Source of the DNA: Promethearchaeota archaeon
GTDB taxonomy: Archaea; Asgardarchaeota; Lokiarchaeia; Sigyniarchaeales; SOKP01
DNA: 34,199 nucleotides
Assembly (NCBI GenBank): GCA_013375485.1
Contig: JABXKB010000011.1
Coordinates: forward strand, 1-34,199
Reading direction: 5' to 3'
Shown here: positions 8,913 through 16,869 of the stretch, in pieces
Numbering within the stretch: the first letter of the stretch is position 1
Layout: each line of letters begins with the position of its first letter
Made by a program: the position numbers and the translations under genes
Notes under the pieces: model-generated
The model's input: only the letters and a program-made list of their open reading frames with translations
Database searches by the model: none
What the model was told of the DNA's origin: nothing

Positions 8913-10586
8913 ATGGATACCGGTTCAGATTTCATACGACCAGAATTTCTCAATATTTTATTTTTTCAGCAAAAAAACCTAGTGATATTTCCATATGTTG
9001 ATATGAAACATCTCCATGCCTTAGAAATATTTACCGCAGGTCATAATGTAGTTGACCTTGAATCTACAGCGCTTAACAATTTAAAAGAAATTATTGAGTT
9101 TGAATCGAGTAATTCCTATGCCCAGAATCCTACTCTATTTTTTATTTCAAATACTGGGAAAGAACAATTACAGCAAATCATGGAGTTAGATGGGATTCGG
9201 TGTATCATTAACTCTAATGAAAATTTCAGTGATTTAGCAAATGGAAGCAAATTTATTTTCTTTAATAAAAAGCATGGTCAATTCATAAATTATGAAGCTA
9301 ATGATGAGGAACTAGTATTCGAAAATGAATTGATCTCACACTCAGAAAATAAAGAATTATTACAAGAACAAATTCAGAAAATTAAAATTGCGGCTTCCCG
9401 AATATTTCGAGAGTTAAATCAATCTGGTAATCTGCAAAATCTCCCTCAAATACTAAATGATTATGAGAAGAAATACTGGAATTCTATTTTAAATTTTACA
9501 GGTAATTATTATGACATTGTTATTCCTGATATTAAGATTTCAGATCTCAAAGTTAAACCACAAAAGGCTTTGAAAGATTTTTCGGATGAATATGAAGTAC
9601 TTATATCTACCAATAAACCAATTGGGAAAGAGTTTATTCAGTTGATTCATGAGTACCGAAGCAAAAAAGTAAACCCACAACATTTAGAATTAGAAGAATT
9701 ATATAATCCTTTAAGGCTTTATAATTATTTGCGAAATCATCATTGGAAACAAGGAATCCCTCAAGATTTTATTTCATCATGGACCCGTATGGAAATTTCA
9801 GGATATAATCTAACAGATACGGATCAAGAAGAATTTAATTTAATCATAGAAAAGTTAAAGTTACCACAGAATTCTGTAACAATAGTTGCTTCTCGACAAG
9901 GTCTTGAATCTAAAGAACAGCCAATGAAACTAGATATTCCTGATACCATTCCCTCATTAAGTACAGATTGGAATCAGTTTGAACAATGGCTCATGAATCG
10001 GATTGATAATCTGGAAGACATAATTGATAACTCTTTAAACACATCACCTGAAAAAGTAATCAATTCCACGTTCTCTGAGATAACGTCATTCATTTATTCA
10101 GAGATCTCAGATTTGAACCATATGCTTAGTCCTTATAGGAAAGAAAGTATGAGTGCTTTACAGCCACAAAATAATCATGATATATTAAATCAGAAGGAAA
10201 AGATCTTACTTGTGGATACAACGAATATTCTTAATTTAGATAAGAATGAAAAGGGAGAATTAAAAATTTCAAATATTGCAAAAGTACATGATGCTGTCTT
10301 AGTTCTTGGATATATTCCTAAAATGTGGGCAGACGCTTCTATGAGGCATCATGTTGACAATAAGAAACAGTATGAGAAATTGTTAGATAGGAAAATCATA
10401 CATCAAACTCCTGCCGGTACTAAAGCTGATATATGGGTTCTGAAGATCGCCAAGCAGAAAAATTACAAATTTTTAGCAAATGATTTATATAAGGAATATC
10501 GAAAAGAGTTTGGTAAAGAGTGGATTTCCATGAATCGTCTAACTTGTGTGTATGATGAGGGAGATTTTATAATATTAGAAAAATGA
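8913..10586 (+). CDS. Large protein with C-terminal NYN/Zc3h12a (Regnase-like) RNase domain
   Basis: The product is 557 residues; the start is fixed by GGTGA at 8904-8908. Residues 1 to ~425 are unrecognised: an alpha/beta N-terminus, a helical middle and a segment around 350-420 that looks coiled. Residues ~430-557 follow the PIN-like NYN/RNase_Zc3h12a layout: LLVDTTNIL (Regnase VIDGSNVA), HDAVLVLGYIPKMWADASMRHHV (…FLERGHTDITVFVPSWR), LLDRKIIHQTPAG (LEKKKILVFTPS), KADIWVLKIAKQKNYKFLANDLYKEY ([25 protein letters not shown]), then MNRLTCVYDEGDFII. Acidic positions for metal binding are largely kept (D of VDTTN, D of KAD, ND..E). The likely activity is a metal-dependent RNA endonuclease controlled by the upstream GTPase/roadblock pair (inference). 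The stop overlaps the next start (ATGA), indicating translational coupling. A truncated paralogue lies at 29.96-30.28 kb. Confidence 0.7.
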   Translation: MDTGSDFIRPEFLNILFFQQKNLVIFPYVDMKHLHALEIFTAGHNVVDLESTALNNLKEIIEFESSNSYAQNPTLFFISNTGKEQLQQIMELDGIRCIINSNENFSDLANGSKFIFFNKKHGQFINYEANDEELVFENELISHSENKELLQEQIQKIKIAASRIFRELNQSGNLQNLPQILNDYEKKYWNSILNFTGNYYDIVIPDIKISDLKVKPQKALKDFSDEYEVLISTNKPIGKEFIQLIHEYRSKKVNPQHLELEELYNPLRLYNYLRNHHWKQGIPQDFISSWTRMEISGYNLTDTDQEEFNLIIEKLKLPQNSVTIVASRQGLESKEQPMKLDIPDTIPSLSTDWNQFEQWLMNRIDNLEDIIDNSLNTSPEKVINSTFSEITSFIYSEISDLNHMLSPYRKESMSALQPQNNHDILNQKEKILLVDTTNILNLDKNEKGELKISNIAKVHDAVLVLGYIPKMWADASMRHHVDNKKQYEKLLDRKIIHQTPAGTKADIWVLKIAKQKNYKFLANDLYKEYRKEFGKEWISMNRLTCVYDEGDFIILEK

Positions 10587-11410
10587 GTGCGACACAAAAA
10601 GAAAGGACTTTTTTATTTATTTTGTTCATCTATTTTTCAATTTATTTTTATTTAGGAATTTTACCTGCCAATATTGAGAATTTACTCAGACAGCTTTCTG
10701 GAGCATCGAACTTTGGTGTAAGCTTTATAATAACTTTAGGGTTGATAAGTCTTACGATCAGCATGATATTGTTTGGCTATTTTAGTAATTACTTATCTTA
10801 AAGGATCGGAAGAAAGAATCTATTTATTTTTACTAATTTACTCTGGATAGTTTCTATTGGAGTTATTAGTATTTCTCCCAACTATATTTTCTTTATTGTT
10901 TTTTATATGATAGCTGCACTTGGAAACGGAGCATTTTTACCAATTGGGTTTTCCATAATAAGCGATTTATACGGACCAGAACAGAGGGGCGTTAAGTTCG
11001 GTATGATGTATGTAGGGTTATCTTTGGGAAATGGATTAGGGATCATTTTCGGAGGCTTGTTAGGATGGAGGCTCGGATTTTTAGTAAGTTGTATTTTAGG
11101 TGCAGTTGGAATCTTAGGGTATTTTAAACATGCTATTGATCCAAAGAGTACGGAATACCAAGAAACAAGAGTAGTACAAGTATACAATAATCAAATAACA
11201 GCGAGAACTTTAATGGATGTAGTGAAGACTAAGACTGTTTTTGGCATTCTATTTTTTGTATTTTGTTCCGGAATTGCAACCTCTACACTCTCCAATGGGG
11301 GTATATTTTATCTAAACCTTCAACTAAATAATAAGATGATGGCTATTTTTTCCTATCCATTCGTATGTAAATTGTTCCATAAGTTTTGGCGTCAATTTAT
11401 CTTTAATTAA
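10583..11410 (+). pseudogene. MFS transporter, broken (in-frame TAA and loss of the C-terminal half)
   Basis: ATG at 10583 overlaps the preceding stop (ATGA). The frame encodes TM1 (FILFIYFSIYFYLGILP) and TM2 (IITLGLISLTISMILFGYF), then a TAA at 10799-10801. It continues in the same frame as RIGRKNLFIFTNLLW..., the MFS motif A (G..SD..GRK) with the stop inside it, through MIAALGNGAFLPIGFSIISDLYG and two or three more TM helices. After SNGGIFYLNLQLNNK (about 11325) the frame enters the antisense of the convergent gene and ends, so the second six-helix half is absent. There are two independent lesions: one nonsense substitution and a 3' truncation. ORF track lines 10583-10801 and 10907-11410 are parts of the same gene. 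The substrate cannot be inferred. Confidence 0.8.
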
Positions 11411-13231
11411 AGTAAGACTTGTTTCATCAAAGCTGTACGATTTCTGATAATAGGGAATAGCAAAATCGTGATGCAAATTTACTTTTATTTTATGAAATTT
11501 CAGAAAGACATATCCTATAATTATCGATAAAAGTCCTATTAAGCCAAAACCTAAATTAATTAATAGTGTTAAGGCTGAATATTGCTGGAAAATAAATATA
11601 AATATAAATACTAATGAATATAAAAGAAAAGGAAATCCTATATTCCTCATGTTTAACCAAAATCTATCTTTGGCAATATAATATACTTTATATGCTCGTT
11701 TTTGCTCATCATATTCTTCAGAAAGCATATATTTTTGATCAATATATTCTAAAAATTTAGTTAATTGAGAAATCGAAACCACATGAAAATTATTGGTCTT
11801 TTGATATGCAAAAGGTAGAACTTTTTCTGTAAATCCAACTGAATTCTGACAAACAATCAGTGGTTCAATTAATAATTTATATTGACGTTGTCCTGAATGA
11901 AGAAATAAAACCTTATTAGTAATAGTCTTTTTGACAATAATATTTGTATTTAGATGGTCATCTAAGTGCTTAGAAAATTTACCTCTATTCACAATATCAT
12001 CATAAATAACTTTCCTTGCTTTATCCAATGCCTTCATGTAAGAGAGGGGTATTCTATCAATATGAAAATTATTTTTTTTATGTTCTTTTGGTTTGTAATC
12101 AATTTTATCTTCAGAGACGATAAGAGAGCCTTTTAACCTACAGATTTTTATAGGTATTAGTAAAAGTAAGTCTAAGAACTCATGGACTTGTATGGATTTA
12201 ATTGCCACCATATCAATTCCATCATGGATTACCCTTAAATCTGGGTGCTTATTTATAATATCAAAATCACCTAATTTGACTTCACCAAATATAACATCTG
12301 TCAATTTATTTAAATTTTGATAACTCAAACTTTCCTTATGGGTTTCCTTCTCATCTTGAATTGAGGATAATGTATCTACTTTACCTAAGTCTACATCTTG
12401 TTGTTCTATTAAAATCGGTTTTCTCTCAATAATTTCTTTTGAATCTATAATCTCTCGAACTTGCGTAATGTTAAGATTGTTAGTTTTTATTAAATCTACT
12501 TTATTATTTATTTCGCTATTGATTTCGTTTAAATCATCAATTTTTTCATCTACATCTTCATCTTCTTCATACTCCTGTAAATTTATTTCTTTTCTCCTCC
12601 TATTGTAACTTCTTCCTAATCTTGAATACTTGAACTTTTCTTCAAACCAAGGTTCGTTATTAATTGATTTACTATATGGACCTTTATTTTCCAGATTTTC
12701 TTCATATTTTAAAGAATTATCCTCCCCTTTCAGATTTTCATTAAAGTCTCCTTGAATTTGTTGATAATTATCATCCTCAACAGGCTGAGAAAAATCATTT
12801 AGTTTCTTTAGGGTTAGATGACTTTTTGCTCCATTTACAATTTTTTGAGCTGTAGCTACTCCAATTCCTGCGATTGAAGATGCTAATGTCCTTGGTGGAG
12901 TATTCGCTAACACTTCTATTGACTTGATATTCCCATCATTCAATTTTTTAGCAACTGCAGGTCCAACTCCTTTAATAATTGTAAAGTCTTCTTTTACAAT
13001 ACTTGTTGTAAGTACACTCTGGTCTGAGGAGGGTTGAGAAAGTCGAGAATTTAAAGTATCAAATTTTTCAACCCAATCTGCTTTTTTTTGTGATTGAGCA
13101 AACTTAAGACCATCCTTGGATATTTTAAGGGCTTGTTCTATATCATATGCTTGAGCAGCTTCTTCAGCCAATTTATAGTAAAATTTTAAATCCGGTTCTT
13201 TTTGAATAAGATTTTTTTGCGTATCCGTCAT
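11324..13231 (-). CDS. Membrane-anchored helix-hairpin-helix (HhH) protein
   Basis: The product is 635 residues. Residues ~10-65 are helical and TPR-like (YYKLAEEAAQAYDIEQALKISKDGLKFAQ). Residues ~81-139 are a double HhH resembling the RadA N-terminal domain (FTIIKGVGPAVAKKLNDGNIKSIEVLAN... IAGIGVATAQKIVNGAKSHL). A ~190-residue acidic, low-complexity linker follows, then an alpha/beta domain around 315-520 (VIFGEVKLGDFDIINKHPDLRVIHDG...). Two adjacent TM helices lie at ~530-548 and ~554-577, with a short tail. HhH domains of this kind bind DNA or protein partners without sequence specificity; tethering one to the membrane is unusual. The start is supported by a promoter-like element on the minus strand ~35 nt upstream. 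Its 3' end abuts the truncation point of the MFS pseudogene. Function unknown. Confidence 0.7.
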   Translation of the reverse strand: MTDTQKNLIQKEPDLKFYYKLAEEAAQAYDIEQALKISKDGLKFAQSQKKADWVEKFDTLNSRLSQPSSDQSVLTTSIVKEDFTIIKGVGPAVAKKLNDGNIKSIEVLANTPPRTLASSIAGIGVATAQKIVNGAKSHLTLKKLNDFSQPVEDDNYQQIQGDFNENLKGEDNSLKYEENLENKGPYSKSINNEPWFEEKFKYSRLGRSYNRRRKEINLQEYEEDEDVDEKIDDLNEINSEINNKVDLIKTNNLNITQVREIIDSKEIIERKPILIEQQDVDLGKVDTLSSIQDEKETHKESLSYQNLNKLTDVIFGEVKLGDFDIINKHPDLRVIHDGIDMVAIKSIQVHEFLDLLLLIPIKICRLKGSLIVSEDKIDYKPKEHKKNNFHIDRIPLSYMKALDKARKVIYDDIVNRGKFSKHLDDHLNTNIIVKKTITNKVLFLHSGQRQYKLLIEPLIVCQNSVGFTEKVLPFAYQKTNNFHVVSISQLTKFLEYIDQKYMLSEEYDEQKRAYKVYYIAKDRFWLNMRNIGFPFLLYSLVFIFIFIFQQYSALTLLINLGFGLIGLLSIIIGYVFLKFHKIKVNLHHDFAIPYYQKSYSFDETSLTLIKDKLTPKLMEQFTYEWIGKNSHHLII

Positions 13232-13257
13232 ACATATCGAATAAGATTAAATTTATT

Positions 13258-13277
13258 CCTTATAAAGAAAAAATCTG
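13258..13277 (-). promoter_or_regulatory. Promoter of the HhH membrane protein
   Basis: On the minus strand the sequence reads GATTTTTTCTTTATAAGG, a match to the T-tract-C-TTTAWA element, with its TATA part about 27-35 nt upstream of the ATG at 13231. Confidence 0.55.
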
Positions 13278-13395
13278 TGATCCATGTCAGATGATTTTTA
13301 TTTATAAGCAATAGATATAAATGTAAAATTGGGTTCTCCATATTTGTCATGGCAAGAATTTTTATATCTACAGAATAAATTTAAACTATGATTTA

Positions 13396-13506
13396 CTCCC
13401 ACCCCATACCCTGGATTTTTGTCTTTTGGTAGTGTAGTCTTCTACACTCTGATTTCGCGCTCCTCCTAACTTTTTTTGACGCGTACTTGCGTTAATGGGG
13501 CGGGAG
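13396..13506 (-). ncRNA. Structured RNA, copy A (new family, shared with 31331-31448)
   Basis: Read on the minus strand, the ends form a continuous 12-bp stem: CUCCCGCCCCAU with AUGGGGUGGGAG. One pair is G.U, which would be A.C on the other strand, so the minus strand is the RNA strand. Inside are hairpin ACGC-AAGUAC-GCGU, a purine-rich stretch, hairpin GUGUAG-AAGA-CUACAC, and then the conserved single-stranded core ACCAAAAGACAAAAAUCCAGGG. The 31.3-kb locus has the same order: closing stem, hairpin, purine-rich stretch, GUGUAA-UUUC-UUACAC hairpin and the identical 22-nt core, with different but complementary stems. A TATA-like CTTATAAAAAGG lies just upstream. ORF track line 13386-13736 minus runs across this RNA and is spurious. 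The function and whether it is a stand-alone RNA or a 5' leader of the HhH gene (165 nt downstream) are unknown. Confidence 0.75.
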
Positions 13507-13550
13507 TAGATCAACCTTTTTATAAGATAAGATTCATTTTTATGTATTTT

Positions 13551-13569
13551 GCTTTTTTTCTTTAAATTA
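13551..13569 (+). promoter_or_regulatory. Promoter of the Zn protein-helicase operon
   Basis: GCTTTTTTTCTTTAAATTA matches the promoter element; its TATA part is 50-53 nt before the ATA/ATC codons proposed as the start of the next gene, the same spacing as in the genes at 303, 17213 and 27931. Confidence 0.55.
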
Positions 13570-13602
13570 AAGCAATTTACTTTATCTTCATAATAAGTAG
13601 AA

Positions 13603-13616
13603 AGTGATATATAATC
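13603..13616 (+). promoter_or_regulatory. Translation initiation region with no AUG/GUG/UUG (first of two)
   Basis: AGTGATATATAATCG: a GTGA Shine-Dalgarno-like core followed by ATA ATC in the coding frame, preceded by an in-frame TGA at 13605-13607. The next gene has the same arrangement at 13919-13932. Confidence 0.45.
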
Positions 13617-13916
13617 GTCATTGTTTTTGGAAAAATTAAAGATGTAAAGAACGTCAAAAAAAGAGCTCAGAAAGTTATCTGTCCTTTGTGTCAACAGAGT
13701 ATAGAGCTTGGAATAGAATTGAATATTATAAATCATGGAGATTCACATATTTATTTTCCTCATATTCACTTGCATGGAAATCCAATTCATGCCTTAATTT
13801 GTTATATAAATTCAGAATTAAATGTAAGAAATGTAGGAGTTATCAAGAGTATAGAAATTTCGAGAGATTCAGAGACATTTGGACAGTTTATGAAAAAATG
13901 GACAAATCCATATTGA
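13611..13916 (+). CDS. Small conserved-looking zinc-binding protein, non-standard start
   Basis: The open frame runs from after TGA at 13605-13607 to TGA at 13914-13916. It encodes IIVIVFGKIKDVKNVKKRAQKVICPLCQQSIELGIELNIINHGD... HIHLHGNPIHALICYINSELNVRNVGVIKSIEISRD. The CPLC pair plus the HIHLHGNPIH histidines could bind zinc. The ORF track begins at an internal TTG (13686), which would remove the first Cys and the VFGKIKDVKNV strand, so the real start is upstream. No ATG, GTG or TTG is available there; ATA (13611) or ATC (13614) after GTGAT are the candidates, giving about 100 residues. It lies directly upstream of the helicase with the same type of initiation site. Family not recognised. 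Confidence 0.55.
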   Translation: MIVIVFGKIKDVKNVKKRAQKVICPLCQQSIELGIELNIINHGDSHIYFPHIHLHGNPIHALICYINSELNVRNVGVIKSIEISRDSETFGQFMKKWTNPY

Positions 13917-13918
13917 CA

Positions 13919-13932
13919 GGTGATTTATAATC
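13919..13932 (+). promoter_or_regulatory. Translation initiation region with no AUG/GUG/UUG (second of two)
   Basis: GGTGATTTATAATC: SD core GGTGA then ATA ATC in the helicase frame, with in-frame TGA at 13921-13923. It is nearly identical to 13603-13616. Other genes here use the same GGTGA core 4-5 nt before ATG. Confidence 0.5.
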
Positions 13933-16461
13933 ACATTAACGGATTTTACTGATAAAAACGAGGAGGAGCAAATAAAAGATAGCTTCTCTAAAGAAATTTT
14001 CAAATTTATTTCTGATAAACGTATTTTACGTGTGCTTTTTGAACTGAAAATTTTTCAACTACGGGAGATTCAGAAAGAAGCCATTAAAAAAGGATTATTT
14101 TTCAGAAAATCTTTTCTGGTCTGTGCTCCTTCTGGAAGCGGTAAAACATTAATTGGAGAAGTGTGTGCGATTCATAATGTTTTTCAAGATTTTGGGAAAT
14201 CTATCTATTTAGTTCCCTATAAAGCCCTTGCTACAGAAAAATATTTTCATTTTAAAAAAAATTATGAACGTTTTGGTTTGAAAATAGAACTCTCAATAGG
14301 AGATTATGATGTTGATGATTCTAAATTACAAAAAGCCGATATCATCGTTACTACCTATGAAAAGATGGATTCTATCTTAAGAAATTTTTATGATAAAGGA
14401 TGGATTTTTGACATTTCCACAATCATTATTGATGAGATTCACATTATTGGAGAAAGTGATCGCGGACCACGATTAGAATCACTTATAGTTAGGTTGAATG
14501 AATTTTTGCATAATCCACAGATTATTGGGCTTTCAGCAACTATCGCAAACGCAGAATTTTTTAATTCATGGTTATCTTCACTCGGTAATAAAACCTTATT
14601 AATAAAATCCGACGATCGTCCTGTACCTCTTCATTATAAGATTGAAATTACTCAAAATAAAGATTCTACAATAAAACGAATTATAAAAAACACATTAGAG
14701 AAAAATGGGCAAGTACTGATCTTCTTAAATAAAAGAAAGGGAGCCCAACAATCAGCAGAAAACATTAAACATATTGTAAAAAAGTTTTTGGTAGAAAATG
14801 AGTTAAATATTTGTAAAGCATTAGAAAAACGATTAACATCAATTAAGGGAGGTCACAGAGATTTAAGACGAATAATTAAATCAGGGGTTGCTTTCCACCA
14901 TGCGGGATTGCTTTCTAAAGAAAGAAAAATCATAGAGGATAATTTTAAAAAGAGAATTATTAAAGTTATTTGTTGTACTACAACTTTATCAGCGGGAGTA
15001 AACACCCCTGCGAGGGTTGTTATATTAAAGGATTTTAAAAAATATGTCACCTCAGGACATAATATTAAAAACTTTACGGGATTTCACGAGAACGGAGATG
15101 GATTCTCCTATTTCAAATCCTTTTCTGCAAATGAAGTATTTCAAATTTTAGGTCGAGCTGGGAGACCTGGACTTGATTCAGTTGGGTATGGAATCATTTT
15201 AACTAAAAATTTTGACGAAAAAATGTGGGTTGAAGAGGAATTCTTTCAAAATCAACCTTTACAAAATTCTTTAATTCCTCGATTTAACGATTTAACATCT
15301 GGATTAAATAAAATCAATACCCTCAAAGAACAGGTGCTTTTAAGGATTTATGAGGAGAAAAAAATTACCTTAGAGCAGTTAAAATTTTTTTTTGAAAAGA
15401 CGTATTTCTGGTATGGAATCAAACATAAAATGAAACAACAAAAAATTCCCATTGAACAGTTACTAATGATTAAGGAGATTACCCCAATAAATATATTAAA
15501 ACTTCATTCTGATGCTCATAAATTAGATACGTTAATGAATGGGATATTTGAGTCGAAACTTTCGAAATTTAATGATGAGAACATCTCAGGGTATGTGAAA
15601 ACTCAATTTGGAGTATATTTGTGCCAATTTGATATAACATCTGGAATCCAATGCTCTTGTGGATTTGAAAATGGCATTTCTGATAATTTTGCGAATAATG
15701 AATTTTCATTTGAGTTTTGTGATCATATTACCGTATTTTTACTCTATTTAATACAATATCCTGATATGAACTTTCAAAAATATGTTGATTCTATTGTACC
15801 TAAATCTGTTAAGAATCAATATATCTTAAACTATCTATTTGAAAAGGGATTGATTATTAAAAATGAAGATGGAACAATAAAATGCTCTCAATTTGGTAAA
15901 TTAATTATTAGATTGTATCTTTATCCTGTATCTGGTGTAAACATCAGATATAAGCTAGAAAATGTCGAAATAGATAGCTTCCAAAACTTAATTAAGGAAG
16001 CATATGATGTTCTGAAGTCAGAATTTCGCGTAAAAGATAAAAAAATGCTCCAACCAATTTTAGAATGGGCAGACGAAGAACCTATTGAAGAAATATTGGA
16101 AAGATATAACATCATGACTGGAGATCTGTTTTCCGTAAGAGACAATATAGAACGAATTATTACTTTTATTGGAATTATCGCTAGTAATTTATCCACACAT
16201 GGGATCGATTTGCAAGATAAATTAGTAAGAATTGCTGAGATGGCAGAAACGTTAAAGATTCGATTGCATTATGGGATTCGGGAAGAATTATTTGATTTAG
16301 TGCTTAGATTAAATGATGTTGCTCGTGTGAGGGCACGAATTCTCTATAATGCTGGATACCATACCGCTAGCCAGGTGAAAAAAGAAAATCCTTATGTTCT
16401 CAATCAGAAAACAGGATTAGGAATTAATCTATGTAAAAAAATAATAAAAAAAGAAAAATAG
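13927..16461 (+). CDS. Hel308/Ski2-like superfamily 2 helicase with embedded SWIM zinc finger
   Basis: The ORF track starts at GTG 14032, but the same frame is open back to 13924 and encodes ITLTDFTDKNEEEQIKDSFSKEIFKFISDKRILRVL, needed for the Q-motif region, so I place the start at ATA 13927 (or ATC 13930), about 844 residues. Motifs: I APSGSGKT (~67), Ia PYKALATEK, II DEIH (~169), III LSATIA, IV VLIFLNKRKG, V HHAGLLSKER and TTTLSAGVNTPA, VI QILGRAGRPG (~406). After RecA2 comes a winged-helix start, then CSC (576/578) ... CDH (598/600), a SWIM-type CxCx(n)CxH zinc finger, then the rest of the winged helix, a helical ratchet-like region and a terminal HhH-like GLGINLCKKI. Hel308 proteins unwind lagging-strand forks; the SWIM insertion is not typical. 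The stop is 3 nt from the next ATG. Confidence 0.8.
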   Translation: MITLTDFTDKNEEEQIKDSFSKEIFKFISDKRILRVLFELKIFQLREIQKEAIKKGLFFRKSFLVCAPSGSGKTLIGEVCAIHNVFQDFGKSIYLVPYKALATEKYFHFKKNYERFGLKIELSIGDYDVDDSKLQKADIIVTTYEKMDSILRNFYDKGWIFDISTIIIDEIHIIGESDRGPRLESLIVRLNEFLHNPQIIGLSATIANAEFFNSWLSSLGNKTLLIKSDDRPVPLHYKIEITQNKDSTIKRIIKNTLEKNGQVLIFLNKRKGAQQSAENIKHIVKKFLVENELNICKALEKRLTSIKGGHRDLRRIIKSGVAFHHAGLLSKERKIIEDNFKKRIIKVICCTTTLSAGVNTPARVVILKDFKKYVTSGHNIKNFTGFHENGDGFSYFKSFSANEVFQILGRAGRPGLDSVGYGIILTKNFDEKMWVEEEFFQNQPLQNSLIPRFNDLTSGLNKINTLKEQVLLRIYEEKKITLEQLKFFFEKTYFWYGIKHKMKQQKIPIEQLLMIKEITPINILKLHSDAHKLDTLMNGIFESKLSKFNDENISGYVKTQFGVYLCQFDITSGIQCSCGFENGISDNFANNEFSFEFCDHITVFLLYLIQYPDMNFQKYVDSIVPKSVKNQYILNYLFEKGLIIKNEDGTIKCSQFGKLIIRLYLYPVSGVNIRYKLENVEIDSFQNLIKEAYDVLKSEFRVKDKKMLQPILEWADEEPIEEILERYNIMTGDLFSVRDNIERIITFIGIIASNLSTHGIDLQDKLVRIAEMAETLKIRLHYGIREELFDLVLRLNDVARVRARILYNAGYHTASQVKKENPYVLNQKTGLGINLCKKIIKKEK

Positions 16462-16464
16462 ATA

Positions 16465-16743
16465 ATGGATTCTAAAACTGAAAAGAAAAGTCTAATTGAA
16501 ACTCAAGAACCACAATCTTCAAGTAAAAATTCAAATAACTTGGAAAAAGTTAAAATTAAATTAAAAGACGTGGAAATTGAAAACTTTTGCGATGAGAATC
16601 TTACTACCCTCCAAAAAATCCATGCTATTTTATTGAATTGTTCAAATCTTTCCAAAAAACATAAATTAGAGTTTTGCGAAAGTGAACGATATTTCATGAA
16701 GTTGTATTTAAAGAAATTAAAAGCTAATAATAACAATCTTTAA
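16465..16743 (+). CDS. Small hypothetical protein after the helicase
   Basis: The product is 92 residues with ATG 3 nt after the helicase stop, so it is co-transcribed. The first ~25 residues are polar and Ser/Gln/Asn-rich (TEKKSLIETQEPQSSSKNSNN), followed by a helical part (LTTLQKIHAILLNCSNLSKKHKLEFCESERYFMKLYLKKLKA) with two Cys. No known domain is recognised. The position suggests an accessory factor for the helicase, which is inference only. The minus-strand ORF 16503-16736 is a shadow. Confidence 0.5.
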   Translation: MDSKTEKKSLIETQEPQSSSKNSNNLEKVKIKLKDVEIENFCDENLTTLQKIHAILLNCSNLSKKHKLEFCESERYFMKLYLKKLKANNNNL

Positions 16744-16869
16744 CTTTTTGAATATTGAATATTTAAAAAAAGAATTGAAAAACTTCACTTTTGTACCAAT
16801 TGAATTTATAATTGAATAATTAGGATTTAATTATAGATAGAACCACAATTTTATGAAAGGTTTTTTATC

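Noticed and set aside
13396-13506. Structured RNA A as a MITE or inverted-repeat transposon.
   Set aside because: The terminal repeats differ completely between the two copies while internal hairpins and core are conserved, the opposite of transposon ends; no target-site duplication is evident.
13386-13736. Minus-strand ORF of 116 aa.
   Set aside because: It runs through structured RNA A and antisense to the Zn protein; low-complexity composition and no family features.
13688-13930. Plus-strand ORF of 80 aa overlapping the Zn protein.
   Set aside because: Alternative frame of 13611-13916; the other frame has the CPLC and HIHLHGNPIH motifs and runs directly up to the SD site of the helicase.
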